Shown: piece after piece, positions 1-9,296 of the stretch
How the letters are laid out: each line of letters begins with the position of its first letter
How positions within the stretch are numbered: position 1 is the stretch's first letter
Assembly: GCF_018401815.1 (NCBI RefSeq)
Contig: NZ_JAGYKG010000003.1
Coordinates: 310,001 to 374,000 of the forward strand
Origin: Nonlabens sp.
Lineage (GTDB): Bacteria; Bacteroidota; Bacteroidia; Flavobacteriales; Flavobacteriaceae
DNA length: 64,000 bases
Direction: 5' to 3'
Program-made: the position numbers and the translations under genes
Notes under the pieces: model-generated
What the model was told of the DNA's origin: nothing
Databases searched by the model: none
What the model saw: only the letters and a program-made list of their open reading frames with translations

Positions 1-218
1 TGAAACAATTAAGAGATATTAGTAAAACAATAATTGCGAGTGTTTTAATGACGTTAGTTACTGTGGTTGTTATATACTTTATTCAAGATACATACCTTAA
101 AATATTGGCAGGTGTTATTGTTGGGTTTTTTACCTTTCTATCAGTAGCATACCTGTTAAGAATAAAAGAATTAAATGAAATCAAAAACATAGCTAAAGAA
201 AGATTATGGAGAAAGTAG
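1..218 (+). CDS. C-terminal end of a probable Wzx-type flippase (partial)
   Basis: An open frame enters from the left edge (codons begin at base 3) and stops at 216-218, giving 71 residues. They form two hydrophobic segments (around IIASVLMTLVTVVVIYF and AGVIVGFFTFLSVAYLL) followed by a basic amphipathic tail. This is how lipid-linked oligosaccharide flippases of the MATE/PST superfamily usually end, and the position just upstream of glycosyltransferase and polymerase genes fits. The stop overlaps the next start by 13 nt, so the two genes are probably translationally coupled. Without the N-terminal body the family call is an inference; another polytopic membrane protein is possible. Confidence 0.5.
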   Translation, partial: KQLRDISKTIIASVLMTLVTVVVIYFIQDTYLKILAGVIVGFFTFLSVAYLLRIKELNEIKNIAKERLWRK

Positions 219-1084
219 AACCTTTAGTAAGTATTTTAGTTCCGTGTTATAACCATTCTAATTATGTAAAAGAATGTATTGTAAGTATTATTAATCAAAC
301 ATATACAAATTACGAACTTATTGTAATAGATGATGGGTCAACAGACAATTCTGTAGAAATTTTGGAGAAGTTATCGAAAGAGTTTAATTTCAGATTATTT
401 GCGCAAAAAAATAAAGGCATTTCAGCTACCTTAAACAGAGGGATTAAAGAATTTTCGTCGGGAAAGTACATCACATTTTGTGCATCAGATGATTTTTGGG
501 CAGAAAATAAGCTTGAAAAACAGGTTCGTTTTATGGAAGAGAATTCAAATATACCTATGTGTTTTGGTAAGGTTCACTATGTTGATGTAAATTCAAAAAT
601 CATCGATCGTTTGGATAGAAGAAACGATCGACTAAAAGGAGGTAGATTATTTGATGATATACTTCTATTTAAAATCCATCCGCCAGTTAATTACATGTTC
701 AAAAAATCAATTTTTGATGAAGTAGGGTATTATGATGAGTCTGAAATCGTAGAAGATTATGATATGAATTTAAGAATTTCAAGTAAATATAGTATAGGGT
801 TTATTGATGAATATCTTTCTTTTTATAGAGTAGGCAATTCAATTGAAAGGTTTGATAGGTTTATCAGTGTGATTGATTCTCAGATTCGTATTTTAAAAAA
901 GTACAAAAATAAGGAAAAATACAGTAAAGCAGTTTCAAAGTCTTATTTAAGAAGATCTTTGTTAAAAGCAAAAAAGAAAAACCATAAATTTAGTGCAATA
1001 AGTGATATAATAAAATCTGGTAGAATAATTGACCGTTACATGCTGATAATAATATACAACTTAGTATTTAATTGGAACGAATGA
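206..1084 (+). CDS. GT2 (GT-A fold) glycosyltransferase
   Basis: A 292-residue family 2 glycosyltransferase. The N-terminus has the classical nucleotide-binding strand VSILVPCYNHSNYV, then a VIDDGSTDNS motif at about residues 39-48 and a DxD-like ASDD at about residues 94-97 that would bind the metal and the nucleotide-sugar. A C-terminal Glu-Asp pair (IVEDYDMNLR) is where the catalytic base of this family sits. It probably adds one sugar to the lipid-linked repeat unit at the cytoplasmic face. The start overlaps the upstream frame and the stop overlaps the next ATG (ATGA). Donor and acceptor cannot be read from sequence. The gene is clearly AT-rich. Confidence 0.9.
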   Translation: MEKVEPLVSILVPCYNHSNYVKECIVSIINQTYTNYELIVIDDGSTDNSVEILEKLSKEFNFRLFAQKNKGISATLNRGIKEFSSGKYITFCASDDFWAENKLEKQVRFMEENSNIPMCFGKVHYVDVNSKIIDRLDRRNDRLKGGRLFDDILLFKIHPPVNYMFKKSIFDEVGYYDESEIVEDYDMNLRISSKYSIGFIDEYLSFYRVGNSIERFDRFISVIDSQIRILKKYKNKEKYSKAVSKSYLRRSLLKAKKKNHKFSAISDIIKSGRIIDRYMLIIIYNLVFNWNE

Positions 1085-2316
1085 AAGCTATTTTAAAAAG
1101 TTCCTTCTTAATTTTTATATTATATCTATATCTTTTTCAGCCTCCTGTAATAGATAAATATTACTTTATTGCTGCGGAGATTTTTTTGGTAATATATTTA
1201 ATAATTCTAAATAAAATAAAATTAAACGATTATAAATTCTTTAAATCTGATTTAAAAATTCTAGGTGTAATAGTTCTTTATGCCATAATAAGAGATCTTT
1301 TAGCTCTTAAAGAAGTATATTCATTTAGGTTTATGGCTTGGGGATTTCAATCTTATATTTTGGGTATTATTATTTGTAAGTATTTTATCCAAAATAATTT
1401 AGACCTTTTAAAGTATCTATTTTATACATCTTTGACAGCTTCAATAATTACTGCTGGTCTAGTTTTCTTTCCAGCTTTTGATAATTGGTATAATTCAGTA
1501 AGGATAAATCTAAATGAACTAGAGGCTTATAAAAACTTTGATTTTAGATACAGGAGTTATGGTATATCTGAAAATTTAACATTTACATATTCTTTTGTAA
1601 TGGGATTGTTTGCTTCTTATTCTTTAATCAAACTTAGAAAAAATAGTTTTTATATTATTTCATTTATTTTCTTTTTGTTTGCGGTTATCTATAACGCAAG
1701 AATAGGATTTGTACCAGTTATATTGACTTTAATTTATATAATTTGTAATAAAAGTTACTATAAAAGTTTATTAAAGGCGTCTCTTCTTTTAACTGCTATT
1801 GTTTTTTTTATTAGATATAGATATCCCTATGTTACTGATATAGCTTTAAATAATAAAAAATGGGTTTTAGAGTTTTTTTATTCAATTTCTGATTTAATTT
1901 TTAACACTAATTATTCAAGAGTTAATACGTTGTCTACGCTTGGTGGTGATTTCATCGTTTTTCCTAAAACCTTGATAGGTTTGATATTTGGAGAAGGAGA
2001 GTCACTCTTTGGAAGGTCTGATGTGCAATCGAGTGATGTTGGTTATATCTTGCAGATTTATTATGGAGGATTTTTCCTTTTGTTTTTGCTAGGTATTCTT
2101 TTTATAAATCAGGTAAAAAGATTTTCTTCTTACTACTCTTTTAAAGATTGGTATTTTTTTATTTTTTTTAGCTCTATTTTAATCTTAAACTTTAAAGGTT
2201 TTATTTTCTCAGCTACTCCAGGGGGAAGAATACTAATTTTGATCTATTTGTATAAAATTTTAGAAATAAAGCTTAAAAATTCTAATAATGTAATTATTTC
2301 TAGAAAATCTTTTTAA
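1081..2316 (+). CDS. Wzy-like O-antigen/capsule polymerase
   Basis: About 411 residues with roughly ten to twelve hydrophobic segments and a larger polar stretch near residues 130-165, the architecture of Wzy polymerases that join repeat units on the periplasmic side. Sequence conservation in this family is too low for a motif proof, so the call rests on topology, size and position beside a flippase end and glycosyltransferases. I prefer the ATG at 1081, which overlaps the preceding TGA (ATGA), over the in-frame TTG nine bases upstream. Very AT-rich, with long T runs. Confidence 0.7.
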   Translation: MKAILKSSFLIFILYLYLFQPPVIDKYYFIAAEIFLVIYLIILNKIKLNDYKFFKSDLKILGVIVLYAIIRDLLALKEVYSFRFMAWGFQSYILGIIICKYFIQNNLDLLKYLFYTSLTASIITAGLVFFPAFDNWYNSVRINLNELEAYKNFDFRYRSYGISENLTFTYSFVMGLFASYSLIKLRKNSFYIISFIFFLFAVIYNARIGFVPVILTLIYIICNKSYYKSLLKASLLLTAIVFFIRYRYPYVTDIALNNKKWVLEFFYSISDLIFNTNYSRVNTLSTLGGDFIVFPKTLIGLIFGEGESLFGRSDVQSSDVGYILQIYYGGFFLLFLLGILFINQVKRFSSYYSFKDWYFFIFFSSILILNFKGFIFSATPGGRILILIYLYKILEIKLKNSNNVIISRKSF

Positions 2317-2383
2317 TTCCAAATTAATGAAACAATATTTTTTAGCAATGTAGAGACAATAATCTAATTTCCAAAAACTAAAA

Positions 2384-2917
2384 ATGAAATTTATAACTAA
2401 AATTTTTAATTTTTTTCTAAAATCATTATATGCGATGCTCGATCATGTTGGGTATGCTAAATGGATTGGAGTCAATATGGGTAATAATATACATATCTAT
2501 GGTAATCCTTTATCAATGTTTGGGACAGAACCTTGGTGTATTACTTTAGGAAATAATGTGCACATCACTAGAGAAGTTTTGTTTATTACCCATGATGGTG
2601 GTACGTTGTTATTTAGAGATAAAGTACCAGATTTAGAAATAACAAAACCAATAACAATAGGTAACAATGTTTATATTGGCGCAAGAAGTATTATAATGCC
2701 CGGGGTTGTAATAGGTAATAACTGTATTATTGGGGCAGGATCTGTAGTTACAAAAAACATACCTGATAATTCTGTTTATGCAGGTGTTCCAGCGAAGAAA
2801 ATAAAAGCTTCAGAAGAATATTTTGAAAGCCTAAAAGAAAAATCACTAAAACTAGGTCATCTTAATGCAGTTGATAAAGACAAGGCTTTAAAAGAATATT
2901 ATAATTATAAGAAATAA
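2384..2917 (+). CDS. Left-handed beta-helix acyltransferase (O-acetyltransferase type)
   Basis: A 177-residue hexapeptide-repeat protein. Repeats of the type (I/V)GNN(V/C) run from about residue 35 to residue 125, with the C-terminal signature [22 protein letters not shown] of the maltose/serine O-acetyltransferase group. The residues [10 protein letters not shown] carry the conserved His expected at the active site. It probably transfers acetyl from acetyl-CoA to a hydroxyl of the growing polysaccharide unit. It lies 67 nt after the polymerase and only 3 nt before capE. The sugar substrate is unknown. Confidence 0.88.
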   Translation: MKFITKIFNFFLKSLYAMLDHVGYAKWIGVNMGNNIHIYGNPLSMFGTEPWCITLGNNVHITREVLFITHDGGTLLFRDKVPDLEITKPITIGNNVYIGARSIIMPGVVIGNNCIIGAGSVVTKNIPDNSVYAGVPAKKIKASEEYFESLKEKSLKLGHLNAVDKDKALKEYYNYKK

Positions 2918-2920
2918 CTT

Positions 2921-3928
2921 ATGTTAAAAAATAAAACCTTACTCATCACTGGGGGTACAGGATCTTTTGGGAATGCTGTACTAAAACGCTTCCTTCATAC
3001 TGATCATTTTTCTGAAATCCGTATTTTTTCACGAGACGAGAAGAAACAGGATGACATGCGTAAGCAGCTGAATAACGAGAAGTTAAAATTTTACATTGGA
3101 GACGTCAGGCAATACGATAGCCTGGAGCGGGCTACAAGAGATGTAGATTACATCTTTCATGCCGCTGCACTAAAGCAAGTGCCTTCCTGTGAATTTTTTC
3201 CTTTAGAGGCAACCCGAACCAATGTTTTGGGAACTCAAAATTTAATTGATGCGGCAGCTTTCAACAAGGTAAAGAAAGTAATTTGCTTAAGTACGGACAA
3301 AGCGGCATATCCCATCAATGCAATGGGGATATCTAAAGCCCTGATGGAGAAAGTAGCTACAGCTGCTTCTAGAAACTTAAAAGAAACTACGGTCTGCTTG
3401 ACACGCTATGGCAATGTGATGGCATCCAGGGGTTCAGTCATTCCGCTTTTTCTAGAGCAGATTAAAGCAGGTAAGCCATTAACCGTCACTGATCCTAAAA
3501 TGACACGCTTTCTTATGTCTTTAGACGAAGCTGTAGAACTGGTCCTGTTTGCTTTTGAAAATGGAAACGCTGGTGATTTGTTTGTCAATAAAGCCCCGGC
3601 TGGAAATATCGGTGACTTGGCACAGGCCGTAAAAGAACTATGCAAGGCGGATAATGAAATCAAAATCATTGGTACCAGACACGGTGAGAAGCTCTACGAA
3701 ACACTGTGTACCCGGGAAGAAATGATTAAGGCTGAAGATATGGGAGATTTCTATAGAATACCTGCAGACAACAGAAACTTAAACTATGAGCAGTACTTCT
3801 CTGAAGGCGAAGAAGCTATTTCTGCCATAGAAGATTATAATTCTCATAACACAGAACAGCAAGGTGTAGAAGGCATGAAAAAATTGTTAAAAGAACTGCC
3901 AATAGTACAGGAAATGATGCCTAAGTAA
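2921..3928 (+). CDS. capE: UDP-GlcNAc 4,6-dehydratase/5-epimerase, CapE type
   Basis: A 335-residue short-chain dehydrogenase/reductase that starts UDP-L-FucNAc (or UDP-L-QuiNAc) synthesis by 4,6-dehydration and 5-epimerisation of UDP-GlcNAc. Visible features are the NAD(P) motif TGGTGSFG at residues 10-17, the STDKA segment and NAMGISK, where Met replaces the usual catalytic Tyr, as in CapE/FnlA/PglF enzymes. The following capF and capG complete the route. Codon use is less AT-biased than in the three upstream genes, which suggests the cluster is a mosaic. Confidence 0.93.
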   Translation: MLKNKTLLITGGTGSFGNAVLKRFLHTDHFSEIRIFSRDEKKQDDMRKQLNNEKLKFYIGDVRQYDSLERATRDVDYIFHAAALKQVPSCEFFPLEATRTNVLGTQNLIDAAAFNKVKKVICLSTDKAAYPINAMGISKALMEKVATAASRNLKETTVCLTRYGNVMASRGSVIPLFLEQIKAGKPLTVTDPKMTRFLMSLDEAVELVLFAFENGNAGDLFVNKAPAGNIGDLAQAVKELCKADNEIKIIGTRHGEKLYETLCTREEMIKAEDMGDFYRIPADNRNLNYEQYFSEGEEAISAIEDYNSHNTEQQGVEGMKKLLKELPIVQEMMPK

Positions 3929-4053
3929 ATCTATTTCGCAAGCTTTTTAAAGGTAATAACCATACTACTATAAGATAATGTTTATTTATCTGGAAAGCGG
4001 TTAGATATAAAAAATATGTTTTGTCTTTCTAAGTGTAGACGAAGGTATTAACA

Positions 4054-4086
4054 AAAGTGTCTCGACTGCTCTCGACGTGACACTTT
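4054..4086. repeat. Inverted repeat between capE and capF
   Basis: AAAGTGTC and GACACTTT form 8-bp arms around a centre with two CTCGA boxes, in the 210-nt gap between capE and capF. No T-run follows. It resembles the dispersed TCGA-rich palindromes seen elsewhere in this window. It may be a transcript-processing hairpin or a repeat fossil. Confidence 0.55.
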
Positions 4087-4138
4087 CAGTTTAATTTAGG
4101 TTTCATATTAGACATGAAAAAGCATTAAAAATAATAAA

Positions 4139-5284
4139 ATGAACATACTAATAACCGGCGCTAAAGGTTTTGTTGGTAAAAATCTGGTGGCAGAACTTAA
4201 TAATATCAAAGAAGGAAAGGTAAAACATCCACTACTTTGTAAAGACCTGCGTATTTTTGAATACGACAGACAAACCGAACCTTCCTTATTAGATGAATAT
4301 TGCAAAGATGCCGATTTTGTGTTTCATTTAGCAGGAGTAAACAGGCCTAAAGACCCCAAAGAATTTATGGAAGGAAACTTTGGGTTTACAAGTGAATTGC
4401 ATGAGAAACTAAAGACATATAATAACACTTGTCCCATCATGATTTCATCATCCATACAGGCGGAGTTGAATAATCCGTATGGTGAATCCAAAAAAGCAGG
4501 AGAAGATTTGTTATTGAATTATGCTAAAGACACTGGTGCAAAAGTATTTATTTACCGTTATCCTAATGTTTTTGGAAAATGGTGCCGTCCCAATTATAAT
4601 AGCGCGGCAGCTACCTTTTGTCACAATATCGCACACAACCTTCCTATTACGGTGAATGATCCAAATGTTAACATGACGCTGGTTTACATAGATGATGTGG
4701 TTCAGGAACTACTAAATTGTCTAGTTGATAAAGCCAATAAAACCGGAGACTATTACAAAGTTGGAGTAGAACATCAGATTAAATTAGGTGAGATTGTCGA
4801 ATTGATTCAATCTTTTAAGGAAAGTCGATCCACACTGCAAGTCCCTCATTTATTAGACGCTTTCACTAAAAAGTTATATTCCACTTATTTAAGCTATTTA
4901 CCGGAAGATCAGTTTTCCTATCCTTTAAAAATGAACGTGGATGAACGTGGATCGTTCACTGAATTTATTAAATCTCCAGACAGAGGTCAGGTTTCCATTA
5001 ATATTTCTAAACCAGGCATAACGAAAGGGAATCACTGGCACCATACAAAAAATGAAAAATTTCTGGTGGTGTCCGGTTCCGGGGTCATACGCTTTAGAAA
5101 AGTAGATGAGCCCTCAGATGTTGTTGAATACGTGGTGTCGGGAGAAAAACTTGAAGTAGTGGATATTCCTGTAGGATACACTCATAATATCGAAAATTTA
5201 GGGGATACAGACATGGTAACGGTGATGTGGGTCAACGAAATATTCGACCCAGAGCAACCGGATACGTATTTTGAAATTGTATAA
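4139..5284 (+). CDS. capF: UDP-2-acetamido-2,6-dideoxy-hexulose reductase, CapF type
   Basis: A 381-residue two-domain protein. Residues 1 to about 245 form an SDR reductase with ITGAKGFVGKNL at the N-terminus. Residues 270-381 form a cupin with metal-binding His residues in HWHHTKNEKF. That SDR-cupin fusion is diagnostic for CapF/FnlB, which acts after CapE to give the 4-reduced, C3-epimerised 6-deoxy sugar. Length and order match the family. It follows capE after a 210-nt gap and precedes a cupin gene by 15 nt. Confidence 0.93.
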   Translation: MNILITGAKGFVGKNLVAELNNIKEGKVKHPLLCKDLRIFEYDRQTEPSLLDEYCKDADFVFHLAGVNRPKDPKEFMEGNFGFTSELHEKLKTYNNTCPIMISSSIQAELNNPYGESKKAGEDLLLNYAKDTGAKVFIYRYPNVFGKWCRPNYNSAAATFCHNIAHNLPITVNDPNVNMTLVYIDDVVQELLNCLVDKANKTGDYYKVGVEHQIKLGEIVELIQSFKESRSTLQVPHLLDAFTKKLYSTYLSYLPEDQFSYPLKMNVDERGSFTEFIKSPDRGQVSINISKPGITKGNHWHHTKNEKFLVVSGSGVIRFRKVDEPSDVVEYVVSGEKLEVVDIPVGYTHNIENLGDTDMVTVMWVNEIFDPEQPDTYFEIV

Positions 5285-5299
5285 AGATAGTATAGTAAA

Positions 5300-5716
5300 A
5301 TGCAGCCAAAACTTATTAAAGGAGGTCATCATCAGGATAAAAGGGGTCAAATTCACTATAATAATGAATTTGACGCCTCAGCAATAAAGCGAATCTACAC
5401 CATTGAAAATATAGACACCTCATTAATCAGAGCCTGGCAGGGACATTCTATTGAAAGAAGATGGTTTTCAGCTATTCAAGGAGCATTTCAAATCAAGCTT
5501 ATAAAAATTGATGATTGGGAAAAACCAAATCCAAAACATAAGAGTTCTATATTTGAATTAAATGAGGGTTTAGATATCTTATGCGTGCCGCCAGGATTTG
5601 TAAGCAGTATTCAGGCACTTAAGAAAGACTCAAAGTTATTGGCGATGTCAGATTATTTACTTGGAGAAGTTAGTGATGAATATAGATTCGATAAAAATTA
5701 TTTTACAACACAATAG
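5300..5716 (+). CDS. WxcM/RmlC-like cupin, putative sugar epimerase
   Basis: A 138-residue single cupin domain related to the RmlC/WxcM sugar isomerase families. Conserved-looking parts are GGHHQDKRGQI near the start, IRAWQGHSIERRWFSAIQGAFQIKLI in the core, and a proline-glycine turn (CVPPGFVSS). It sits between capF and capG, where textbook CapEFG loci have nothing, so it may tune epimerisation in that pathway or act on another nucleotide sugar. The active-site pair is not obvious, and a non-catalytic cupin is possible. Confidence 0.75.
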   Translation: MQPKLIKGGHHQDKRGQIHYNNEFDASAIKRIYTIENIDTSLIRAWQGHSIERRWFSAIQGAFQIKLIKIDDWEKPNPKHKSSIFELNEGLDILCVPPGFVSSIQALKKDSKLLAMSDYLLGEVSDEYRFDKNYFTTQ

Positions 5717-5720
5717 AGTA

Positions 5721-6851
5721 ATGAAAAAATTAAAAGTGATTACGGTTGTTGGGACGCGACCAGAAATAATTAGACTTTCAAGAGTATTAATCGCATTAGA
5801 CCAATCTTCTGCAATTGAACATATTTTAGTCCATACCGGTCAGAATTACGATTACGAATTGAATGAAGTTTTTTTCGAAGATTTAGGCATCCGTAAACCC
5901 GATCATTTTCTTAATGCGGCAGGATCCAATGCCACCACCACGGCTGGACAGATACTAATCAATATTGACCCAATTCTAGAAGAAGAACATCCAGATGCCT
6001 TTCTAGTCTTAGGCGATACGAATTCCTGTTTGTGTGCCATTGCGGCCAAAAAAAGAAAAATTCCTATTTTTCATATGGAAGCTGGAAACCGTTGTTTTGA
6101 CCAACGTGTGCCCGAAGAAACCAACAGAAAAATAGTAGACCATATAAGTGATATTAATATGACCTACAGTGATATTGCCAGGGAATATTTATTGCGCGAA
6201 GGCTTGCCAGCCGACAGAATCATAAAAACGGGCTCTCCCATTTACGAAGTGGTGGCTGCGTACAGCAAACAAATCGACGATTCAAAGGTATTGGCGACAT
6301 TGGGATTACAAAAGGAAAATTATTTTGTCGTTTCAGCGCACAGGGAAGAAAATATCAATTCCGGCAATTTTATAAAGTTGGTTGAAAGTTTGAATGCCAT
6401 TGCGGAAACATACGGATTACCGATTATTGTTTCAACACATCCACGCACAAGAAATAAAATTAATGAAACAGGGGTTAAATTTAACTCCTTGATTCAATTA
6501 ATGAAACCTATGGGATTTCATGATTACAATCATTTGCAAAAAAATGCCAAAGTAGTGTTGTCGGATAGCGGTACCATTTCAGAAGAATCCTCCATTATGA
6601 ATTTCCCGGCATTAAATATACGGGAAGTCCACGAACGTCCTGAAGCCATGGAAGAGACTTCCGTAATGATGGTTGGATTAAATCCTGAACGCATTATGCA
6701 GGCTTTGGAAATACTAAAGACACAAAAAAGGGGTGAAGAAAGAACGTTGCGACCGGTAGCCGATTATTCTATGCCAAATGTGTCTGATAAAGTGCTGAGA
6801 ATTATTTTATCTTATACTGATTATGTGAATAGGGTAGTTTGGAATAATTGA
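5721..6851 (+). CDS. capG: UDP-N-acetylglucosamine 2-epimerase family, CapG type
   Basis: A non-hydrolysing UDP-HexNAc 2-epimerase of 376 residues starting at the ATG at 5721 (MKKLKVITVVGTRPEIIRLS). A longer in-frame start at 5661 lies inside the upstream gene and is unlikely. Family marks include GTRPEII, VHTGQNYD, VLGDTNS, HMEAGNRCFD, PEETNR and SDSGTISEES. With CapE and CapF it should give UDP-L-FucNAc. The position right after the pathway genes supports CapG/FnlC over WecB, though the two are close in sequence. Confidence 0.9.
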   Translation: MKKLKVITVVGTRPEIIRLSRVLIALDQSSAIEHILVHTGQNYDYELNEVFFEDLGIRKPDHFLNAAGSNATTTAGQILINIDPILEEEHPDAFLVLGDTNSCLCAIAAKKRKIPIFHMEAGNRCFDQRVPEETNRKIVDHISDINMTYSDIAREYLLREGLPADRIIKTGSPIYEVVAAYSKQIDDSKVLATLGLQKENYFVVSAHREENINSGNFIKLVESLNAIAETYGLPIIVSTHPRTRNKINETGVKFNSLIQLMKPMGFHDYNHLQKNAKVVLSDSGTISEESSIMNFPALNIREVHERPEAMEETSVMMVGLNPERIMQALEILKTQKRGEERTLRPVADYSMPNVSDKVLRIILSYTDYVNRVVWNN

Positions 6852-6860
6852 TTTTAATTT

Positions 6861-8042
6861 ATGGTTAAAGATAAAAATATATTATACGTTGGCGGGTTTG
6901 AATTACCGGATAGAAATGCAGCTGCTCAGAGGGTTATAGCTAATGCTAAATTATTTTCAACATTAGGCTATAAAGTATTTTTTATTGGTGTTTATACTAA
7001 TTCTAGTTATAATCCTCTAATAAAAAAAAGGGTAATTGAAGGCTTAGAATATCATTCTAAACCTCAAAAATATCCTTATTCAAAAAGTGATTGGTTTAAA
7101 TTTATTACAGATTTAAAGTTTGTCAGGAATGTAGTAGAGAATGATTTAAAAGCTAATGTTGACATAATCGTGGCTTATAATTACCCAGCAGTTTCTTTAT
7201 GGAAGTTATTAAAATATTGTAATAAAAATAATATTAAACTTATAGCTGATGTCACAGAATGGTACCAACCGGAAGGCAATCTGTTTTTTAAATTAATTAA
7301 AGGTTTTGACACCTATTTACGCATGAATATCTTACATAAAAGGGTCGATGGATTAATAACAATTAGTAAATATTTAACTGAATTCTATAAGTCAAGTAAT
7401 AATATAATTCAATTACCACCATTGATTGATAAAAATTCGCAAAAGTGGAACAAAGTTGATTATATTCCAAATGATATTTGTAATTTAATTTATGTTGGGT
7501 CACCTGGCAATGGAATTAAAGATAGTTTGGATACAATTATTCAATCGTTGTCAAGAATAAAGAGCAGGACAAGAGATTTTAATTTAAAAATAATTGGAAT
7601 TACTAAAGAGGAATACTTTATAAATTTTGGCGTTGAAATAATTCCAAAAAATATTATTGACAATGTCTTTTTTGAAGGCCGTAAATCACACAGAGTTGCC
7701 ATTGAAGAAATTAAAAACTCAGATTATTCAATATTTTTAAGAAAAAATAATCTTGTAAATAAAGCAGGATTCCCAACTAAGTTTGTGGAGTCGATTTCAT
7801 GTGGTACTCCTGTGTTGACAAATGAATCTAGTAATATTACACAATTCTTAAAAGAAGGAGAATTAGGGTACTTAATTGATAGTAGTACAGATAATAAATT
7901 GGATATATCTTTAATTAAAGCGATTAATAGTGATAAAGAATTATTAATTGAAATCAAGAATAAGTGTTATTTATATAATAAGTTTCATTTTAATTCTTAT
8001 AAGAATGAATTTAATGGTTTTATAAATAATTTGTTTAATTAA
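6861..8042 (+). CDS. GT4 (GT-B fold) glycosyltransferase
   Basis: A 393-residue GT-B glycosyltransferase. The N-terminal Rossmann region begins ILYVGGFELPDRNAAAQRV, and the C-terminal domain has the donor-binding segment with KFVESISCGTPVLTNESSNI (the E-x7-E-like region of family 4). Probably cytoplasmic, adding a sugar to the lipid-linked unit. It is markedly AT-rich next to capG and the following GT4, which suggests a separate origin. Substrates unknown. Confidence 0.85.
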   Translation: MVKDKNILYVGGFELPDRNAAAQRVIANAKLFSTLGYKVFFIGVYTNSSYNPLIKKRVIEGLEYHSKPQKYPYSKSDWFKFITDLKFVRNVVENDLKANVDIIVAYNYPAVSLWKLLKYCNKNNIKLIADVTEWYQPEGNLFFKLIKGFDTYLRMNILHKRVDGLITISKYLTEFYKSSNNIIQLPPLIDKNSQKWNKVDYIPNDICNLIYVGSPGNGIKDSLDTIIQSLSRIKSRTRDFNLKIIGITKEEYFINFGVEIIPKNIIDNVFFEGRKSHRVAIEEIKNSDYSIFLRKNNLVNKAGFPTKFVESISCGTPVLTNESSNITQFLKEGELGYLIDSSTDNKLDISLIKAINSDKELLIEIKNKCYLYNKFHFNSYKNEFNGFINNLFN

Positions 8043-8045
8043 ATT

Positions 8046-9296
8046 ATGTTAAAGAAGCTAATTCGTATCACCACCGTTCCAATGTCTTTAGAAAAGTTGC
8101 TGGAGAACCAGCTACGTTTTATGAAGCAGTATTATAATGTTACTGCAATTTCATCCGACAAGGTTAATTTAGAGCGTGTGGCAAAATTGCAGGAAGCATC
8201 TACATTTCACGTGGAAATGACCCGTAAAATTACGCCTTTTAAAGATTTGAAGGCGGTATGGCAGTTGTACAGCTATTTCAAAAAAGAAAAACCATTGATG
8301 GTGCATACGCATACCCCAAAAGCGGGAACATTGGGTATGTTGGCAGCTAAATTGGCGGGTGTGCCGCATCGTTTGCACACCATCGCAGGTTTGCCCTTGT
8401 TGGAAGCTACCGGCAGTAAAAGAAAACTGCTAAATGCCGTTGAAAAAGCAACCTACGCTTGCGCCACACATATTTACCCAAATTCTTTTGGTTTAAAAGA
8501 AATCATCATCCAGGAACAATTTTGCAAACCAGCGAAACTAAAAGTCCTTGGCAATGGAAGCTCTAACGGTATAGACACTGCATATTTTAATCCCGAAAAT
8601 TTTTCAGCGCAACAAAACCAAGAGTTAAAAAACAGCTTGGGCATACACCCAAATGACTTTGCTTTTATTTTCGTTGGCCGTTTGGTAGGCGATAAAGGCA
8701 TCAATGAATTGGTCGCGGCATTTAAAAAAGTTCAAAGGCAAAAGTCAAAAGTCAAAAGTTTGAATAAAGGCGATATAAAGTTTTCAAATAACGAGCAAAA
8801 TTCATCTACCGGTTTACAAAACCGACAACTCACAACTCATAACCCAAAACTTTTACTAGTCGGTCCCTTAGAAACAGACCTCGATCCGCTTCATAAAAAC
8901 ACCTTGCTTGAAATAGATGAAAACCCAAACATTATTTCGGTAGGTTATCAAAAAGATGTTCGTCCCTATTTGGCAATCAGCAACTGTTTGTCATTCCCCA
9001 GTTACCGAGAAGGTTTTCCCAATGTGGTGATGCAGGCCGGCGCTATGGGATTGCCCAGCATTGTCACCAACATCAACGGTTGCAATGAAATCATCATAGA
9101 AGGACAAAACGGCACCATCATACCGGTGAAAGATACGAATGCTTTATACAATGCCATGAAAAAAATGATAGCGGATGACAATTATGACAAACAGTTACAA
9201 CAAAACGCCCGCCCAATGATTGTTTCACGTTACGAGCAACACTTGGTTTGGGAAGCCATTTTAGCCGAATATAAAAGACTGGAAAAAAATGTATAA
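8046..9296 (+). CDS. GT4 glycosyltransferase with an in-frame repeat insertion
   Basis: A 416-residue GT-B enzyme resembling the group that adds the second sugar to undecaprenyl-linked amino sugars (PglA/CapM-like). HTHTPKAG lies at about residues 86-93, FVGRLVGDKG near residue 210, and SYREGFPNVVMQAGAMGLP holds the E-x7-E region. Residues about 230-268 are a low-complexity stretch (QRQKSKVKS to NRQLTTHNPK) that interrupts the family core between the helix after GDKGI and the LLLVG strand; it is encoded by repeat-like DNA. It overlaps the next start by 8 nt. Confidence 0.88.
   Translation: MLKKLIRITTVPMSLEKLLENQLRFMKQYYNVTAISSDKVNLERVAKLQEASTFHVEMTRKITPFKDLKAVWQLYSYFKKEKPLMVHTHTPKAGTLGMLAAKLAGVPHRLHTIAGLPLLEATGSKRKLLNAVEKATYACATHIYPNSFGLKEIIIQEQFCKPAKLKVLGNGSSNGIDTAYFNPENFSAQQNQELKNSLGIHPNDFAFIFVGRLVGDKGINELVAAFKKVQRQKSKVKSLNKGDIKFSNNEQNSSTGLQNRQLTTHNPKLLLVGPLETDLDPLHKNTLLEIDENPNIISVGYQKDVRPYLAISNCLSFPSYREGFPNVVMQAGAMGLPSIVTNINGCNEIIIEGQNGTIIPVKDTNALYNAMKKMIADDNYDKQLQQNARPMIVSRYEQHLVWEAILAEYKRLEKNV
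8734..8850 (+). repeat. Repeat-derived in-frame insertion inside the GT4 gene
   Basis: The DNA begins with iterated AAAAGTC units and ends with iterated CAACTCA units, the flavour of simple repeats that Bacteroidota carry between genes. Here it lies within a coding region and keeps the frame, adding about 39 residues that are not part of the GT-B fold. I infer insertion of an intergenic repeat into a loop that tolerates it. Confidence 0.65.

Noticed and set aside
5661..5720. Longer capG start
   Set aside because: The extension lies inside the upstream cupin gene, while MKKLKVITVVGTRPE at 5721 matches the family start.
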